Positions 53,763-63,990 of a DNA stretch of 64,000 bases are shown one piece after another. Origin of the DNA: Pseudomonas sp. HMWF032. GTDB taxonomy: Bacteria; Pseudomonadota; Gammaproteobacteria; Pseudomonadales; Pseudomonadaceae. The notes under the pieces were generated by a model. It had not been told where the DNA came from. It saw only the letters and a program-made list of their open reading frames with translations, and ran no database searches. A program made the translations under genes and the position numbers. How positions within the stretch are numbered: the first letter of the stretch is position 1; each line of letters opens with the position of its first letter. The stretch is from the NCBI RefSeq assembly GCF_003060885.1, contig NZ_QAIG01000005.1, positions 67,732 to 131,731 on the forward strand. Direction: 5' to 3'.

Positions 53763-54701
53763 TCAAGTGGCGTCAGGTTCAGCCCAGAGGCTCAGGCTCA
53801 GTTGATGCTGCTGACCTGCGGCAAGCAGGCAGATATCGTCCATCACGTTGGCGTGTTCGATGCACAGCATGCCGGGCCAGGCGTCGGTGGCGAATTGCGA
53901 GAGGCGCTGCGCCTTGTCGATCCAGGGGTTCCACAGTACGGCCGAGTTTGAGCCACTGCTGTGCAGCTGGATGCGTCGCTGCCAGGCACGGTCGAGGATG
54001 CTTAGCTGCGCCGGGGTGTCCAGGTAGATGCGGTCGGTCTCGCCGCTGAACTGCAGCAGACCTTCCTGCTGGCGTTGCTGCCAGTCTTCCAGGGTTTCGA
54101 TATAGCGGCAGCCGTGCAGGCCTTCGACTGCGACGTTGCGGATATCGCTGATGGCAAAGTAGCTGTGCAGCGCCTGGCTGATGGCCAGCGGCGTGTCGCC
54201 TAGGTTGCGGCTGCTGAGCTGGATATGCAGACGCTCATCCAGGCGGATGCTCAGGCGCAGTTCGGCGGCATGGGGCCAGTCGGGCAGTGGCTGGCTTCGG
54301 GTGTTGTAAGCAAACGTCAGTTCGATACCGTTGTCGCGGCAGTCGATGCCTTCCAGCGCCCAGCTCAGGGTGCGCACCAAACCGTGTGCGGGCGCAGTGG
54401 CAGGTTGCAGGTGCATGGCCTGTACTGCCTGCGGGTTGCGCAGGAGGTTGCCAAACCAGGGCCAACACACCGGCACGCCGCCGCGCACGCCTTGGCCGCG
54501 TCGGTAAGCGGCTTGTTCGCTGAGCCAGATCAGCGGCGGCTGGTCATCCTGCTGGTAGCTGAGGATCTGTGCGCCCTGTTGGCTTATCAGCAGTTCATAG
54601 GTGTCATAGCGCACGCGCCAGCAGGTCAGTTCATCCAGCTCAAGGCGTTCAACATCGGATCGGCGCATGGGTCGGGCTCGTGGTGGTTTGAAAGAGGCCA
54701 T
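53763..54701 (-). CDS. D-hexose-6-phosphate mutarotase (YeaD-like)
   Basis: 312 residues from the ATG at 54701; the ATG at 54668 gives 301, nearer the usual length, and neither has a clear ribosome site. The aldose-1-epimerase fold shows GGVPVCWPWFG (about 95-105), HGLVRTLSW with a catalytic histidine, and LHSYFAISD. It interconverts the anomers of glucose-6-phosphate or a related sugar phosphate. It is downstream of kup on the same strand but separated by a terminator. Confidence 0.85.
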   Translation of the reverse strand: MASFKPPRARPMRRSDVERLELDELTCWRVRYDTYELLISQQGAQILSYQQDDQPPLIWLSEQAAYRRGQGVRGGVPVCWPWFGNLLRNPQAVQAMHLQPATAPAHGLVRTLSWALEGIDCRDNGIELTFAYNTRSQPLPDWPHAAELRLSIRLDERLHIQLSSRNLGDTPLAISQALHSYFAISDIRNVAVEGLHGCRYIETLEDWQQRQQEGLLQFSGETDRIYLDTPAQLSILDRAWQRRIQLHSSGSNSAVLWNPWIDKAQRLSQFATDAWPGMLCIEHANVMDDICLLAAGQQHQLSLSLWAEPDAT

Positions 54702-54726
54702 TGGAGCCTAGCTGGCCCGTAGAAAG

Positions 54727-54751
54727 CAAAACGCCCACCGAGTGGTGGGCG
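54727..54751 (-). terminator. rho-independent terminator of kup
   Basis: CGCCCACC and GGTGGGCG form an 8-bp stem (54732-54751, loop GAGT), followed on the minus strand by TTTTGCTTTC. It starts 6 bases after the kup stop. Confidence 0.88.
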
Positions 54752-54756
54752 TGGTC

Positions 54757-56634
54757 TTAGATCTCGACCTGGGTGCCCAGTTCGATCACCCGGTTGGTTG
54801 GGAGCTGGAAGTAGCGCAGGTTGCTGTTGGCGTTCTTCAGGAGGAAGGCGAACAGTGACTCGCGCCAGGCCATCATGCCGATGCGTTTGGTGGCGATGAT
54901 GGTCTCGCGACTGAGGAAGTAGGTGGTACTCAGGGGGGTAAAGTCGAGGTAGTCATAAGGATTCTGCGCCAGCGCCGCTGGTACATTGGGCTCATCCATA
55001 TAGCCGAAATGCAGGACCATCCGGTAGAAACCCTCGCCGAAACTGTCGACCTCGAAGCGCTTATTCGGCGGCACGTGCGGGCTGTCGGCGATGCTCACGG
55101 TGAGCATGACGATCTGTTGGTGCAGCACCTGATTGTGCAGCAGGTTATGCAACAGCGCATGCGGCACGGCATCGGCCCGCGCACAGAGGAATATAGCGGT
55201 GCCACGCACCCGGTGCGGCGGCTGCAGAGCGATGCTGGAGACGAACATGGGCAGTGGCAGGGCGGTTTCGTCGAGGCGATCGACCAGCAGTTCGCGGCCA
55301 CGCTTCCAGGTGGTCATCAGCATAAACAGCGCCAGTCCGGCGATCACCGGGAAGGCTCCGCCCTGGAGGATCTTCGGCACGTTGGCGGCAAAAAACAGTG
55401 TGTCGACCACCAGGAAACACAACAGCAGCGGAATCGCCAACCAGCGCGGACTCTTCCACAGCAGCAGGGCGACGGCGGCAATCAGCAGGGTGTCGATCAG
55501 CATGGTCGCGGTCACGGCCACACCATAGGCGGCGGCCAGGGCACCGGAGCTTTCGAAGCCGATCACCAGCAGAATTACCCCGACCATGAGCGCCCAGTTG
55601 ACCACGCCGATGTAGATCTGCCCTTCGGCGCTGCTGGAAGTGTGCTGGATCTGCATGCGCGGTACGAAGCCGAGCTGGATGGCCTGGCGAGTCAGCGAGA
55701 ACGCGCCGGAGATCACCGCCTGCGAGGCGATGATGGTGGCAAGCGTGGCCAGGATGATCATCGGGATCAGCGCCCAAGCGGGTGCCAATAGATAGAAGGG
55801 GTTGCGCGCCGCTTCGGGGTTGTCCAGCAGCAGGGCACCCTGGCCGAAATAGTTGAGCACCAGGCCGGGCAGCACCAGGCTGAACCAGGCGCGGGCAATC
55901 GGTTTGCGGCCGAAGTGACCCATGTCGGCATACAGCGCCTCGGCCCCGGTCAGTGCCAGCACCACTGCAGCGAGGATGGTGATGCCGATGCCCGGATGGC
56001 TGATAAAGAAGTTGATGGCCCACCAGGGATTGAGCGCATGCAGCACTTCCGGGTGGCGGACGATGCCGTAGACACCGAGCACACCAAGGGTGGTGAACCA
56101 GAGGCCCATGATCGGCCCGAACAGGATGCCGATGCGCGCGGTGCCGTGTTTCTGGATCAAGAACAGGCCGATCAGCAGGATGACGGTGATCGGCACCACC
56201 CAGTGGCCCACGCCGGGCAGGGCCACATCCAGGCCTTCCACCGCGGAGAGCACCGAGATCGCCGGGGTGATCATGCTGTCGCCATAGAACAGCGCAGTTC
56301 CGGCCAGGCCGGCCAGCACCAGCAGCTTCGACAGCCTTGGATAGGCCTGAGTGGCACGCCGCGCCAAGGCGGTCAGGGCCATCACGCCGCCTTCACCTTC
56401 ATTGTCGGCGCGGAGGATCACCAGCACATACTTGAGTGTGACCACCCACATCAGCGACCAGAAGATCAGCGAGAGAATCCCGTAGACCCCATCCGGGTCG
56501 ACGTTGACGCCGTAATGGCCGGCGAAGACTTCCTTGAGGGTGTACAGCGGGCTGGTGCCGATATCGCCGTAGACCACGCCGAGAGCGGCAGCCGTCAGGC
56601 TCAGATTGCCAGTACTACTACTGGAGTTACTCAT
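54757..56634 (-). CDS. kup: potassium uptake protein Kup
   Basis: 625 residues, normal length, with about 12 membrane segments in the first 430 residues. The N-terminus has [20 protein letters not shown], the family signature. The C-terminal about 180 residues are cytoplasmic. It takes up K+ by proton symport at the inner membrane. It has its own terminator. Confidence 0.96.
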   Translation of the reverse strand: MSNSSSSTGNLSLTAAALGVVYGDIGTSPLYTLKEVFAGHYGVNVDPDGVYGILSLIFWSLMWVVTLKYVLVILRADNEGEGGVMALTALARRATQAYPRLSKLLVLAGLAGTALFYGDSMITPAISVLSAVEGLDVALPGVGHWVVPITVILLIGLFLIQKHGTARIGILFGPIMGLWFTTLGVLGVYGIVRHPEVLHALNPWWAINFFISHPGIGITILAAVVLALTGAEALYADMGHFGRKPIARAWFSLVLPGLVLNYFGQGALLLDNPEAARNPFYLLAPAWALIPMIILATLATIIASQAVISGAFSLTRQAIQLGFVPRMQIQHTSSSAEGQIYIGVVNWALMVGVILLVIGFESSGALAAAYGVAVTATMLIDTLLIAAVALLLWKSPRWLAIPLLLCFLVVDTLFFAANVPKILQGGAFPVIAGLALFMLMTTWKRGRELLVDRLDETALPLPMFVSSIALQPPHRVRGTAIFLCARADAVPHALLHNLLHNQVLHQQIVMLTVSIADSPHVPPNKRFEVDSFGEGFYRMVLHFGYMDEPNVPAALAQNPYDYLDFTPLSTTYFLSRETIIATKRIGMMAWRESLFAFLLKNANSNLRYFQLPTNRVIELGTQVEI

Positions 56635-56745
56635 GATCGTGCCCTGATGTTAACAGGCGGCGCATGCTGCGCCAGTCCATGAGCCTAGGCAAGCACCTGC
56701 GCTTGTGCCATTAAGGTAAGGTGCTGAGGCATGATGTCGCAGCGC

Positions 56746-57147
56746 TTAGCGGCGTGCAGGCACCGGGCGTGTGCGGCCGCTGCCGTCGATGGCGACGAAG
56801 ACGAACACCGCCTCAGTCACCTTGCGCCATTCGCTGGACAGCGGATCATCGCTCCACACTTCCACCAGCATTTGAATCGAGCTGCGGCCCACTTCCACGG
56901 TCTGGGTATAGAAGGACAGCTGTGCGCCCACAGCCACTGGCACCAGAAATGCCATGCGGTCGATGGCCACGGTGGCGACGCGGCCGCCGGCCACCTTGCT
57001 GGCCATGGCCGTGCCGGCCAGGTCCATCTGTGATACCAACCAGCCGCCGAAAATATCGCCGAAACCATTGGTTTCACGCGGCAGTGCGGTCAGTTGCAGG
57101 GCTAGATCGCCCTGCGGGATGGGATCTTCCTGTTCGTACTCGATCAT
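56746..57147 (-). CDS. acyl-CoA thioesterase YciA-like
   Basis: 133 residues from the ATG at 57147; the frame extends to 57234 without family-like sequence. The hotdog fold shows ALPRETNGFGDIFGGWLVSQMD, in which the N and D are the known active-site region of YciA. It hydrolyses acyl-CoA thioesters in the cytoplasm. No neighbour suggests a specific pathway. Confidence 0.88.
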   Translation of the reverse strand: MIEYEQEDPIPQGDLALQLTALPRETNGFGDIFGGWLVSQMDLAGTAMASKVAGGRVATVAIDRMAFLVPVAVGAQLSFYTQTVEVGRSSIQMLVEVWSDDPLSSEWRKVTEAVFVFVAIDGSGRTRPVPARR

Positions 57148-57200
57148 GGTGGTGAGGCCCCAATGCCTGTTTCTTATGCTTAGTGTGGTGTGGGAGGTTC

Positions 57201-57232
57201 TGCAAAGGGTTTGCCGCTGGCCAAACCTTTGC
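57201..57232. promoter_or_regulatory. inverted repeat between thioesterase and transporter genes
   Basis: TGCAAAGG(G)TTTG and CAAACCTTTGCA pair across an 8-base loop with one bulged G. It lies in the space between the two divergent genes. It could be an operator or a structured leader; there is no direct evidence. Confidence 0.35.
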
Positions 57233-57415
57233 ACAATCCCCCGTGGCCCACGCGCTGGCCACGGGCAGTATATCGGGCGGCGCGTTAGACGACGACCGCC
57301 GGGTTCTGCATTTGTCGATACGGTCCAACTGCCGGGTCGCGGCGCAATTTGCTATCGTGCCCCGGCTGCGGTGCAGCGCCCATAAATCCTGCCGACTATA
57401 AAGAAGCTGCCGACC

Positions 57416-58714
57416 ATGTCTTCCGTGCCCTCCAGCGCCGCGCGCGCGTTAACCCGAAGCGACTACAAGACTCTTTCGCTGTCCGCCCTGGGCGGGGCGC
57501 TGGAATTCTACGACTTCATCATCTTTGTGTTCTTCGCCGCAGTAGTCGGCAAGTTATTCTTTCCTGCGGAAATGCCCGAGTGGCTGCGCCAGCTGCAGAC
57601 CTTCGGCATTTTCGCTGCCGGCTACCTGGCGCGGCCGCTGGGCGGGATCATCATGGCCCACTTTGGCGACCTGCTCGGGCGCAAGCGCATGTTCACCCTG
57701 AGCATCTTCCTTATGGCCGTGCCAACCCTGCTGATGGGCCTGCTGCCGACCTATGCGCAGATCGGCATCTGGGCCCCGCTGGCGCTCCTGGCTCTGCGTG
57801 TTCTGCAGGGAGCGGCAATTGGTGGCGAGGTGCCGGGAGCTTGGGTGTTCGTCGCCGAACACGTGCCGAAACGGCATATAGGTTTTGCCTGCAGCACCCT
57901 GACTGCGGGTCTGACTGTCGGCATCCTGCTCGGTTCCCTGACGGCCAGCCTGATCAACCGGGTTTTTACCCCTGAGGAGCTGGCGGCCTACGCCTGGCGC
58001 ATTCCGTTTCTGGTTGGCGGCGTGTTCGGCCTGATCGCGGTCTACCTGCGCCGTTGGTTGGAGGAAACTCCGGTATTCGCCGAGATGCAGGTGCGCCGAA
58101 CGTTGGCCGCTGAACTGCCGCTGAAAACTGTGGTGCGCGAACACCGTCCCGCAGTGATTCTGTGCATGTTGCTGACCTGGGTACTATCGGCCGGCATCGT
58201 CGTCGTGATCCTGATGACTCCGACCCTGCTGCAGACCCTGCACGGTTTCAAGCCGGCCGAGGCGCTGCAGGCCAACAGCCTGGCCATCGTCTGCCTGAGC
58301 CTGGGGTGTGTGCTGGCCGGCTGGCTGGCGGACCGGATTGGCGCCGGCAGGGTGTTCGTGGTCGGCGGCTTGCTGCTGTTGATCAGCTCCTGGACCTTCT
58401 ATAGCAGCCTGAGCAGCCACCCTGAGCTGTTGCTGCCGTTATACGCCTTGGCTGGCCTGTGTGTCGGCATGATCGGCGCCATTCCGCTGGTAATGGTCAC
58501 GGCTTTCCCGGCCGTAGTTCGTTTCTCCGGGTTGTCGTTCTCCTACAACCTGGCCTACGCCATCTTCGGCGGCCTGACCCCGATTTTGGTCAGCCTGTTG
58601 TTGAAGTGGAGCCCGCTGGGTCCCGCTTATTATGTCGGGACCCTGTGCCTGGTGTTTATGCTGATCGGTGGCTGGCTGTGGCGGCGCGATACGCCGCATC
58701 AGGCCGCTACCTGA
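57416..58714 (+). CDS. MHS-family MFS transporter
   Basis: 432 residues with 12 membrane segments. ALGGALEFYDFIIFVFFA (about 25-42) and PLGGIIMAHFGDLLGRKR are the marks of the metabolite:H+ symporter family, which carries organic acids and related compounds. The substrate cannot be told. It is upstream of pstS as in P. aeruginosa PA5370 (from memory), but a terminator separates it from the phosphate genes. Confidence 0.88.
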   Translation: MSSVPSSAARALTRSDYKTLSLSALGGALEFYDFIIFVFFAAVVGKLFFPAEMPEWLRQLQTFGIFAAGYLARPLGGIIMAHFGDLLGRKRMFTLSIFLMAVPTLLMGLLPTYAQIGIWAPLALLALRVLQGAAIGGEVPGAWVFVAEHVPKRHIGFACSTLTAGLTVGILLGSLTASLINRVFTPEELAAYAWRIPFLVGGVFGLIAVYLRRWLEETPVFAEMQVRRTLAAELPLKTVVREHRPAVILCMLLTWVLSAGIVVVILMTPTLLQTLHGFKPAEALQANSLAIVCLSLGCVLAGWLADRIGAGRVFVVGGLLLLISSWTFYSSLSSHPELLLPLYALAGLCVGMIGAIPLVMVTAFPAVVRFSGLSFSYNLAYAIFGGLTPILVSLLLKWSPLGPAYYVGTLCLVFMLIGGWLWRRDTPHQAAT

Positions 58715-58730
58715 GCACAATTCCTGATGA

Positions 58731-58763
58731 AAAGGCCCGCTTGCGGGCCTTTTCAGTTTTTTT
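58731..58763 (+). terminator. rho-independent terminator after the MFS gene
   Basis: AAGGCCCGC and GCGGGCCTT form a 9-bp stem (58732-58751, loop TT), followed by TTTCAGTTTTTTT. Confidence 0.92.
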
Positions 58764-58768
58764 GCACG

Positions 58769-58797
58769 CTTTAACCTAATTGTCACATTCCATTCAT
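58769..58797 (+). promoter_or_regulatory. Pho-box-like direct repeats before pstS
   Basis: CTTTAAC-CTAA-TTGTCAC-ATTC-CATTCAT shows three 7-base units at 11-base spacing, as PhoB sites do. The middle unit is a good match, the others partial. It ends 69 bases before the pstS start. Confidence 0.7.
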
Positions 58798-58865
58798 AGA
58801 GTGTTCTTACGGCCTGCAGATACTTGGCCCCGTTCTTATCAACACTAGTTTTCCAGGAGTAAGGC

Positions 58866-59831
58866 ATGAAACTTAAGCGTTTGATGGCGGCCATGACTTT
58901 TGTCGCCGCTGGCGTGGCGACCGCCACTGCGGTTGCTGGCGTTGATCCGGCTCTGCCGAGCTACAGCAAGATTTCCGGCGTATCGGGCAACCTGTCCAGC
59001 GTTGGCTCCGACTCCCTGGCCAACCTGATGACGCTGTGGGCTGAAGAGTTCAAAAAGGAATACCCGAACGTCAACATCCAGATCCAGGCGGCTGGCTCCT
59101 CTACTGCGCCACCCGCGCTGACTGAAGGCACTGCCAACCTCGGCCCGATGAGCCGCCCGATGAAAGATGCCGAGTTCCAGGCATTTGAAGAGAAGTACGG
59201 TTACAAGCCGACTGCTGTCCCGGTTGCCATCGACGCCCTGGCGGTGTTTGTGCACAAGGACAACCCGATCAAGAGCCTGGATATGGCGCAGATTGACGGT
59301 ATTTTCTCTGCAACTCGCCTGTGCGGCGGCAGCAACATCAAGACCTGGGGCGATCTTGGTCTGACCGGTGATTGGGCGGATAAGCCAATTCAGTTGTTCG
59401 GTCGTAACTCCGTGTCCGGCACCTACGGTTACTTCAAGGAAACCGCTCTGTGCAAAGGCGACTTCAAGCCTAATGTCAACGAGCAGCCAGGTTCGGCGTC
59501 TGTGGTGCAGTCGATCTCCAGCACCATCAATGCCATCGGCTACTCCGGTATCGGCTACAAGACGTCCAGCGTACGTGCTGTAGCACTGTCCAAAAAAGGC
59601 GGCGAAGCCTTTGACGCCAACGAAGAAAACGCCCTGGCTGGCAAGTTCCCGCTGTCGCGCTTCTTCTACGTCTACGTCAACAAGGCACCGAACAAGCCGC
59701 TGAGCCCGCTGGATGCCGAGTTCATCAAGCTGGTGCTGTCCAAGCAAGGCCAGGATGTCGTAGTCAAAGACGGCTACATCCCGCTGCCGAAGAAAGTAGT
59801 GGATAAAACCATTCAGGAACTCGGTCTGTAA
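58866..59831 (+). CDS. pstS: phosphate ABC transporter, periplasmic binding protein
   Basis: 321 residues, signal peptide about 1-24. Phosphate-contacting segments are visible: [24 protein letters not shown] and [11 protein letters not shown]. It binds inorganic phosphate in the periplasm. TCCAGGAGTAAGGC precedes the ATG. Expression should rise under phosphate limitation through the upstream Pho-box-like repeats. Confidence 0.96.
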   Translation: MKLKRLMAAMTFVAAGVATATAVAGVDPALPSYSKISGVSGNLSSVGSDSLANLMTLWAEEFKKEYPNVNIQIQAAGSSTAPPALTEGTANLGPMSRPMKDAEFQAFEEKYGYKPTAVPVAIDALAVFVHKDNPIKSLDMAQIDGIFSATRLCGGSNIKTWGDLGLTGDWADKPIQLFGRNSVSGTYGYFKETALCKGDFKPNVNEQPGSASVVQSISSTINAIGYSGIGYKTSSVRAVALSKKGGEAFDANEENALAGKFPLSRFFYVYVNKAPNKPLSPLDAEFIKLVLSKQGQDVVVKDGYIPLPKKVVDKTIQELGL

Positions 59832-59913
59832 GACCGACCTGCCTGGCACGGACGCCAAGTAACTCGCATGCCCGCCTTCGGTTACGACAGGTGGGCGTTG
59901 CTTTGTCAAAGCG

Positions 59914-59931
59914 CTGTAACTTTTCTGTCAT
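59914..59931 (+). promoter_or_regulatory. Pho box before pstC
   Basis: CTGTAAC-TTTT-CTGTCAT is two 7-base units at 11-base spacing, an excellent match to the PhoB consensus. It lies 82 bases before the pstC start, so pstCA has a promoter separate from pstS. Confidence 0.85.
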
Positions 59932-60012
59932 ACAGTGTGGTTAAAGTGGCCGCGCGAATAGCGACAGAACTCATTATGGCGCGCTCATGGCTGCGCAGAG
60001 ACGCTCTTACCT

Positions 60013-62298
60013 ATGAATGACTTGGCTAGTGAAACCATGACCGCCACCTCCAAATCCCTTGGGCTGGACTTCAACACTCCGGCTCTGCAGCGCAAACGGC
60101 GTATCCGTGCGCTGAAAGATCGCTTCGCCCGCTGGGCGGTATCCGTCGGCGGCCTGGCCGTACTCGGAATGATCACCCTGATCTTCTTCTACCTGGCCTA
60201 CGTGGTGCTGCCGATATTCCAGGGCGCCAGCCTGGAAAGCCGTAAAGCGGTCAGTGCGCCCTGGCTGAGTGAGGCCGGCGCACCGCTGCTGCTGACCCTG
60301 GAAGAGCAGAATCAAGTTGCCATGCGTCTGGATCAAAACGGCAAGGTGCAGTTCTTCGACGCCAAGAGCATGCAGGCGTTGAATGCGCAGCAGCTGCCGA
60401 TTCCGGCCAACACCCAGATCGTCTCGGTGGGCCAGGACCAGCCAGGCACCAACCGCGTCGCCCTGGGCCTGTCCAACGGTCAGGTGCTGGTGTTCCAGCA
60501 TACCTACAAGATCACCTACCCGAACGATGTGAAGACCATCAAGCCGGGCGTCGAATACCCCTTCGGTGAGGCGCCGATCAGCCTCGATCCGCAGGGCCGC
60601 TCGCTGGATCATATCGGCATCAGCCTAAACAGCGAGACCCTGATGCTCGCGGGCTCCACCGATACCGAGCTGCATGTGCTGAGCCTGGGTCGCGAAGAAA
60701 ACGTGATGACCGGCGAAGTGACTCTCAGCGAGGAGCGTATTGCCCTCCCGCAGATTGCCGAACCGATCAAAGCGCTGATCATCGACCCGCGTCAGATGTG
60801 GCTGTATGTGATCAACGGTCGCAGCACGGCGGATGTCTTCGATCTGCGTGGCAAGAGCCTGAACGGCCGCTACAAGCTGCTGGAAGACGGCAAGCTGGAA
60901 GTTACCAACGCCACCGCGCTACTCGGCGGTATCTCGCTGATGATCGGTGACAGCAGCGGCGTTATTCAGCAGTGGTTCATGGTCCGTGATACTGACGAAA
61001 AGGCCGCACTCAAGCCGATTCGCAGCTTCAAGATGGCTGGCAGCCCAATTGTGCAGATCATCCCGGAAGAGCGCCGCAAGGGCTTTATCGCGATGGACGC
61101 CAAGGGCAACCTGGGGATCTTCCACAGCACTGCACACCGCACCCTGCTGGTGGAACCCGTTGTTGAAGGGCAGGCCGTAGCCGCCCTGTCACCGCGCGCC
61201 AACCGCGTGTTGGTGGAGGCAGATGGCAAGCTGCAGCGCTTCGTGGTCGACAACTCGCACCCGGAGATTTCCTGGAGCTCGCTGTGGGGCAAGGTCTGGT
61301 ACGAGAACTACGACGCCCCGGGTTATGTCTGGCAGTCCACGTCGGCCAACACCGACGCCGAGCCCAAACTGAGCCTCGCGCCGCTGACCTTTGGTACGTT
61401 GAAGGCCGCCTTCTACGCCATGCTCCTGGCTGCACCGCTGGCGATTGCGGCAGCCGTCTACACCGCTTACTTCATGGCCCCAGCCATGCGCCGTAAGGTC
61501 AAACCGGTGATCGAGCTGATGGAAGCGCTGCCCACGGTGATCCTCGGCTTCTTTGCCGGGCTGTTCCTCGCCCCTTATGTAGAGGGACACCTGCCGGGTA
61601 TCTTCAGTCTGCTGATCTTCACTCCCATCGGCATCCTGCTGGCTGGTTACCTGTGGAGCCGTCTACCCGAGTCGATTCGCCTGAGCGTGCCGGATGGCTG
61701 GGAGTCGGCCCTGCTGATCCCGGTGATCCTGCTGGTGGGCTATATCTCGCTGAGCATGAGCGGGCACCTGGAGAACTGGCTGTTCGACGGCAACATGCGC
61801 ATGTGGTTGAGCAATGACCTGGGCATCCCTTTCGATCAGCGCAATGCGCTAGTCGTGGGCCTGGCCATGGGCTTTGCGGTGATCCCGAACATCTATTCGA
61901 TTGCCGAAGACGCCGTGTTCAGCGTGCCGAAGAGCCTGACGTTCGGTTCGCTGGCCCTGGGCGCTACGCCCTGGCAAACCCTGACGCGTGTGGTGATCCT
62001 CACTGCCAGCCCGGGCATCTTCTCGGCGATCATGATCGGCATGGGCCGTGCCGTGGGCGAAACCATGATCGTGCTGATGGCCACGGGCAACACCGCGATC
62101 ATGGACATGAACATCTTTGAGGGCCTGCGCACCTTGGCCGCTAACGTGGCGGTGGAAATGCCCGAGTCCGAGGTGGGGGGCACCCATTACCGTGTGCTGT
62201 TCCTCTCGGCACTGGTGCTGCTGTCGTTCACCTTTGTCATGAACACCCTGGCGGAGCTGGTGCGCCAGCGTCTGCGCGTCAAGTACGCCTCGCTCTAA
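60013..62298 (+). CDS. pstC: phosphate ABC transporter permease PstC, extended form
   Basis: 761 residues, more than twice the E. coli protein. After one N-terminal helix (about 45-67) comes a large hydrophilic region (about 75-465) with beta-propeller-like repeats (TDTELHVLSLGREENV, NGRSTADVFDLRGK). The permease core follows (about 470-760), with the EAA-type loop LALGATPWQTLTRVVILTASPG. Long PstC forms are usual in Pseudomonas; the role of the insert is unknown. It forms the channel with PstA. Confidence 0.93.
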   Translation: MNDLASETMTATSKSLGLDFNTPALQRKRRIRALKDRFARWAVSVGGLAVLGMITLIFFYLAYVVLPIFQGASLESRKAVSAPWLSEAGAPLLLTLEEQNQVAMRLDQNGKVQFFDAKSMQALNAQQLPIPANTQIVSVGQDQPGTNRVALGLSNGQVLVFQHTYKITYPNDVKTIKPGVEYPFGEAPISLDPQGRSLDHIGISLNSETLMLAGSTDTELHVLSLGREENVMTGEVTLSEERIALPQIAEPIKALIIDPRQMWLYVINGRSTADVFDLRGKSLNGRYKLLEDGKLEVTNATALLGGISLMIGDSSGVIQQWFMVRDTDEKAALKPIRSFKMAGSPIVQIIPEERRKGFIAMDAKGNLGIFHSTAHRTLLVEPVVEGQAVAALSPRANRVLVEADGKLQRFVVDNSHPEISWSSLWGKVWYENYDAPGYVWQSTSANTDAEPKLSLAPLTFGTLKAAFYAMLLAAPLAIAAAVYTAYFMAPAMRRKVKPVIELMEALPTVILGFFAGLFLAPYVEGHLPGIFSLLIFTPIGILLAGYLWSRLPESIRLSVPDGWESALLIPVILLVGYISLSMSGHLENWLFDGNMRMWLSNDLGIPFDQRNALVVGLAMGFAVIPNIYSIAEDAVFSVPKSLTFGSLALGATPWQTLTRVVILTASPGIFSAIMIGMGRAVGETMIVLMATGNTAIMDMNIFEGLRTLAANVAVEMPESEVGGTHYRVLFLSALVLLSFTFVMNTLAELVRQRLRVKYASL

Positions 62299-62313
62299 GG
62301 CTTGGGAAGGTAT

Positions 62314-63990
62314 ATGTCCGTGAAACAGAACAACCTGAAAACCTGGTTCAAGAGCGGTACGCCGTGGATCTGGATGAACGCCGGCGCGGTATCGATCTCC
62401 GTGATCATGACCCTGGGCCTGCTGATGGTGATTGCCGTGCGTGGTCTTGGCCACTTCTGGCCGGCTGATATCGTTGAGGCCGACTACCGGATTCCCGGTC
62501 AGGAATCCCGCGTGATGGCCGGCGAGATCACTCAGGTCGAAGAAGTACCGCGTGCGCGCCTGGCAGCCTCCGGCCTGCCGGTGGACAGCGAAGGCGGTGA
62601 GTTCATGACCCGCGAACTGTTCAAAGTGGGCAACCGCGACCTGTATGGCGCGGACTTCACCTGGGTGGTGGGCGAGTGGCTGAGCAATCCGCGCACTCCG
62701 GAAAACCTCACCGCCTTCGAGCGTCGTGAATGGGGCAACTTCTACGGCTACCTGGTCAACGTCAAGGAAAACGGCGAACTGGTCGCCGAAGGTGATGCCA
62801 GCTGGGCTGCCCTGCAGGAGCGCCTGGTTCGTGTTGAACAGCTGCACGCGCAGCTGGTGAGCCTGGAGAAGAAGGACATTGGTCGAATCAACGCCGGCCT
62901 TGAGCGCATTCGCCTGCAAACCCGCAAACTGGAGCTGCAGGGCAAGCTGGATGCCGTGGCCCAGGCTGAGCTGGACGCCGAGCGTGCCCAGTGGGATGCC
63001 GAGTACAAGGTGTTGGAAACCGAGCTGATCGCTCTCAACCAGGCGTTCAACCGTGACAGCGTCACGCTGAAGAGTGTTGATGGCCGCGAAATTACCATCA
63101 CCCTCGGTAAAGTGGTGCGGGCCTTCCAGCCTAACGCTATGGGTCTGGGCGACAAGGTCAGTTTCTACTTTGCCAAGCTGTGGGAATTCGTCAGTGATGA
63201 TCCACGTGAGGCCAATACCGAAGGCGGCATTTTCCCGGCAATCTTCGGCACCGTGATGATGACCCTGATCATGGCCGTGATCGTCACCCCGTTTGGTGTG
63301 GTGGCGGCCATCTACCTGCGTGAGTATGCCAAGCAGGGCCCGCTGACCCGGGTGATCCGCATCGCGGTGAACAACCTGGCAGGTGTACCGGCGATCGTCT
63401 ACGGCGTATTCGGCCTGGGCTTCTTCGTCTATGTGTTGGGTGGTTCGATCGACAGCCTGTTTTTCCCGGAAGCGGCGCCAGCACCGACCTTCGGTACGCC
63501 GGGCCTGCTCTGGGCCTCGCTGACTCTGGCGATTCTTGCGGTTCCGGTGGTGATCGTGGCCACTGAAGAAGGGTTGGCGCGCATTCCACGGGCCGTGCGC
63601 GAAGGCTCCCTGGCACTCGGTGCAACCAAGGTGGAAACCCTCTGGCGCGTTGTGCTGCCAATGGCCAGCCCGGCCATGATGACCGGTCTGATCCTCGCTG
63701 TGGCGCGTGCCGCTGGCGAAGTGGCGCCTCTGATGCTGGTAGGCGTGGTCAAGCTGGCCCCGAGTCTGCCGGTGGATGGCAACTACCCGTATTTGCACCT
63801 CGATCAGAAGATCATGCACCTGGGCTTCCATATCTATGACGTCGGCTTCCAGAGCCCCAACGTCGAAGCTGCGCGACCGCTGGTGTATGCCACTGCGTTG
63901 CTGCTGGTGCTGGTTATCGCGTTGCTCAACTTGAGTGCGGTGTACCTGCGTAACCACCTGCGCGAGAAGTACAAGGCGCTGGATCACTGA
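62314..63990 (+). CDS. pstA: phosphate ABC transporter permease PstA, extended form
   Basis: 558 residues from the ATG at 62314 after GGAAGG; a TTG at 62302 is less likely. An N-terminal helix (about 22-45) is followed by a long hydrophilic insert with a coiled coil (about 165-235) and then the permease core (about 300-550), with LALGATKVETLWRVVLPMASPA as the EAA loop. It starts 15 bases after pstC. The ATPase gene pstB should lie just right of the window. Confidence 0.93.
   Translation: MSVKQNNLKTWFKSGTPWIWMNAGAVSISVIMTLGLLMVIAVRGLGHFWPADIVEADYRIPGQESRVMAGEITQVEEVPRARLAASGLPVDSEGGEFMTRELFKVGNRDLYGADFTWVVGEWLSNPRTPENLTAFERREWGNFYGYLVNVKENGELVAEGDASWAALQERLVRVEQLHAQLVSLEKKDIGRINAGLERIRLQTRKLELQGKLDAVAQAELDAERAQWDAEYKVLETELIALNQAFNRDSVTLKSVDGREITITLGKVVRAFQPNAMGLGDKVSFYFAKLWEFVSDDPREANTEGGIFPAIFGTVMMTLIMAVIVTPFGVVAAIYLREYAKQGPLTRVIRIAVNNLAGVPAIVYGVFGLGFFVYVLGGSIDSLFFPEAAPAPTFGTPGLLWASLTLAILAVPVVIVATEEGLARIPRAVREGSLALGATKVETLWRVVLPMASPAMMTGLILAVARAAGEVAPLMLVGVVKLAPSLPVDGNYPYLHLDQKIMHLGFHIYDVGFQSPNVEAARPLVYATALLLVLVIALLNLSAVYLRNHLREKYKALDH

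Noticed and set aside
61849..63987. 712-codon open frame on the minus strand opposite pstC/pstA
   Set aside because: Shadow frame with histidine- and glutamine-rich low-complexity translation; the plus strand encodes clear permeases.
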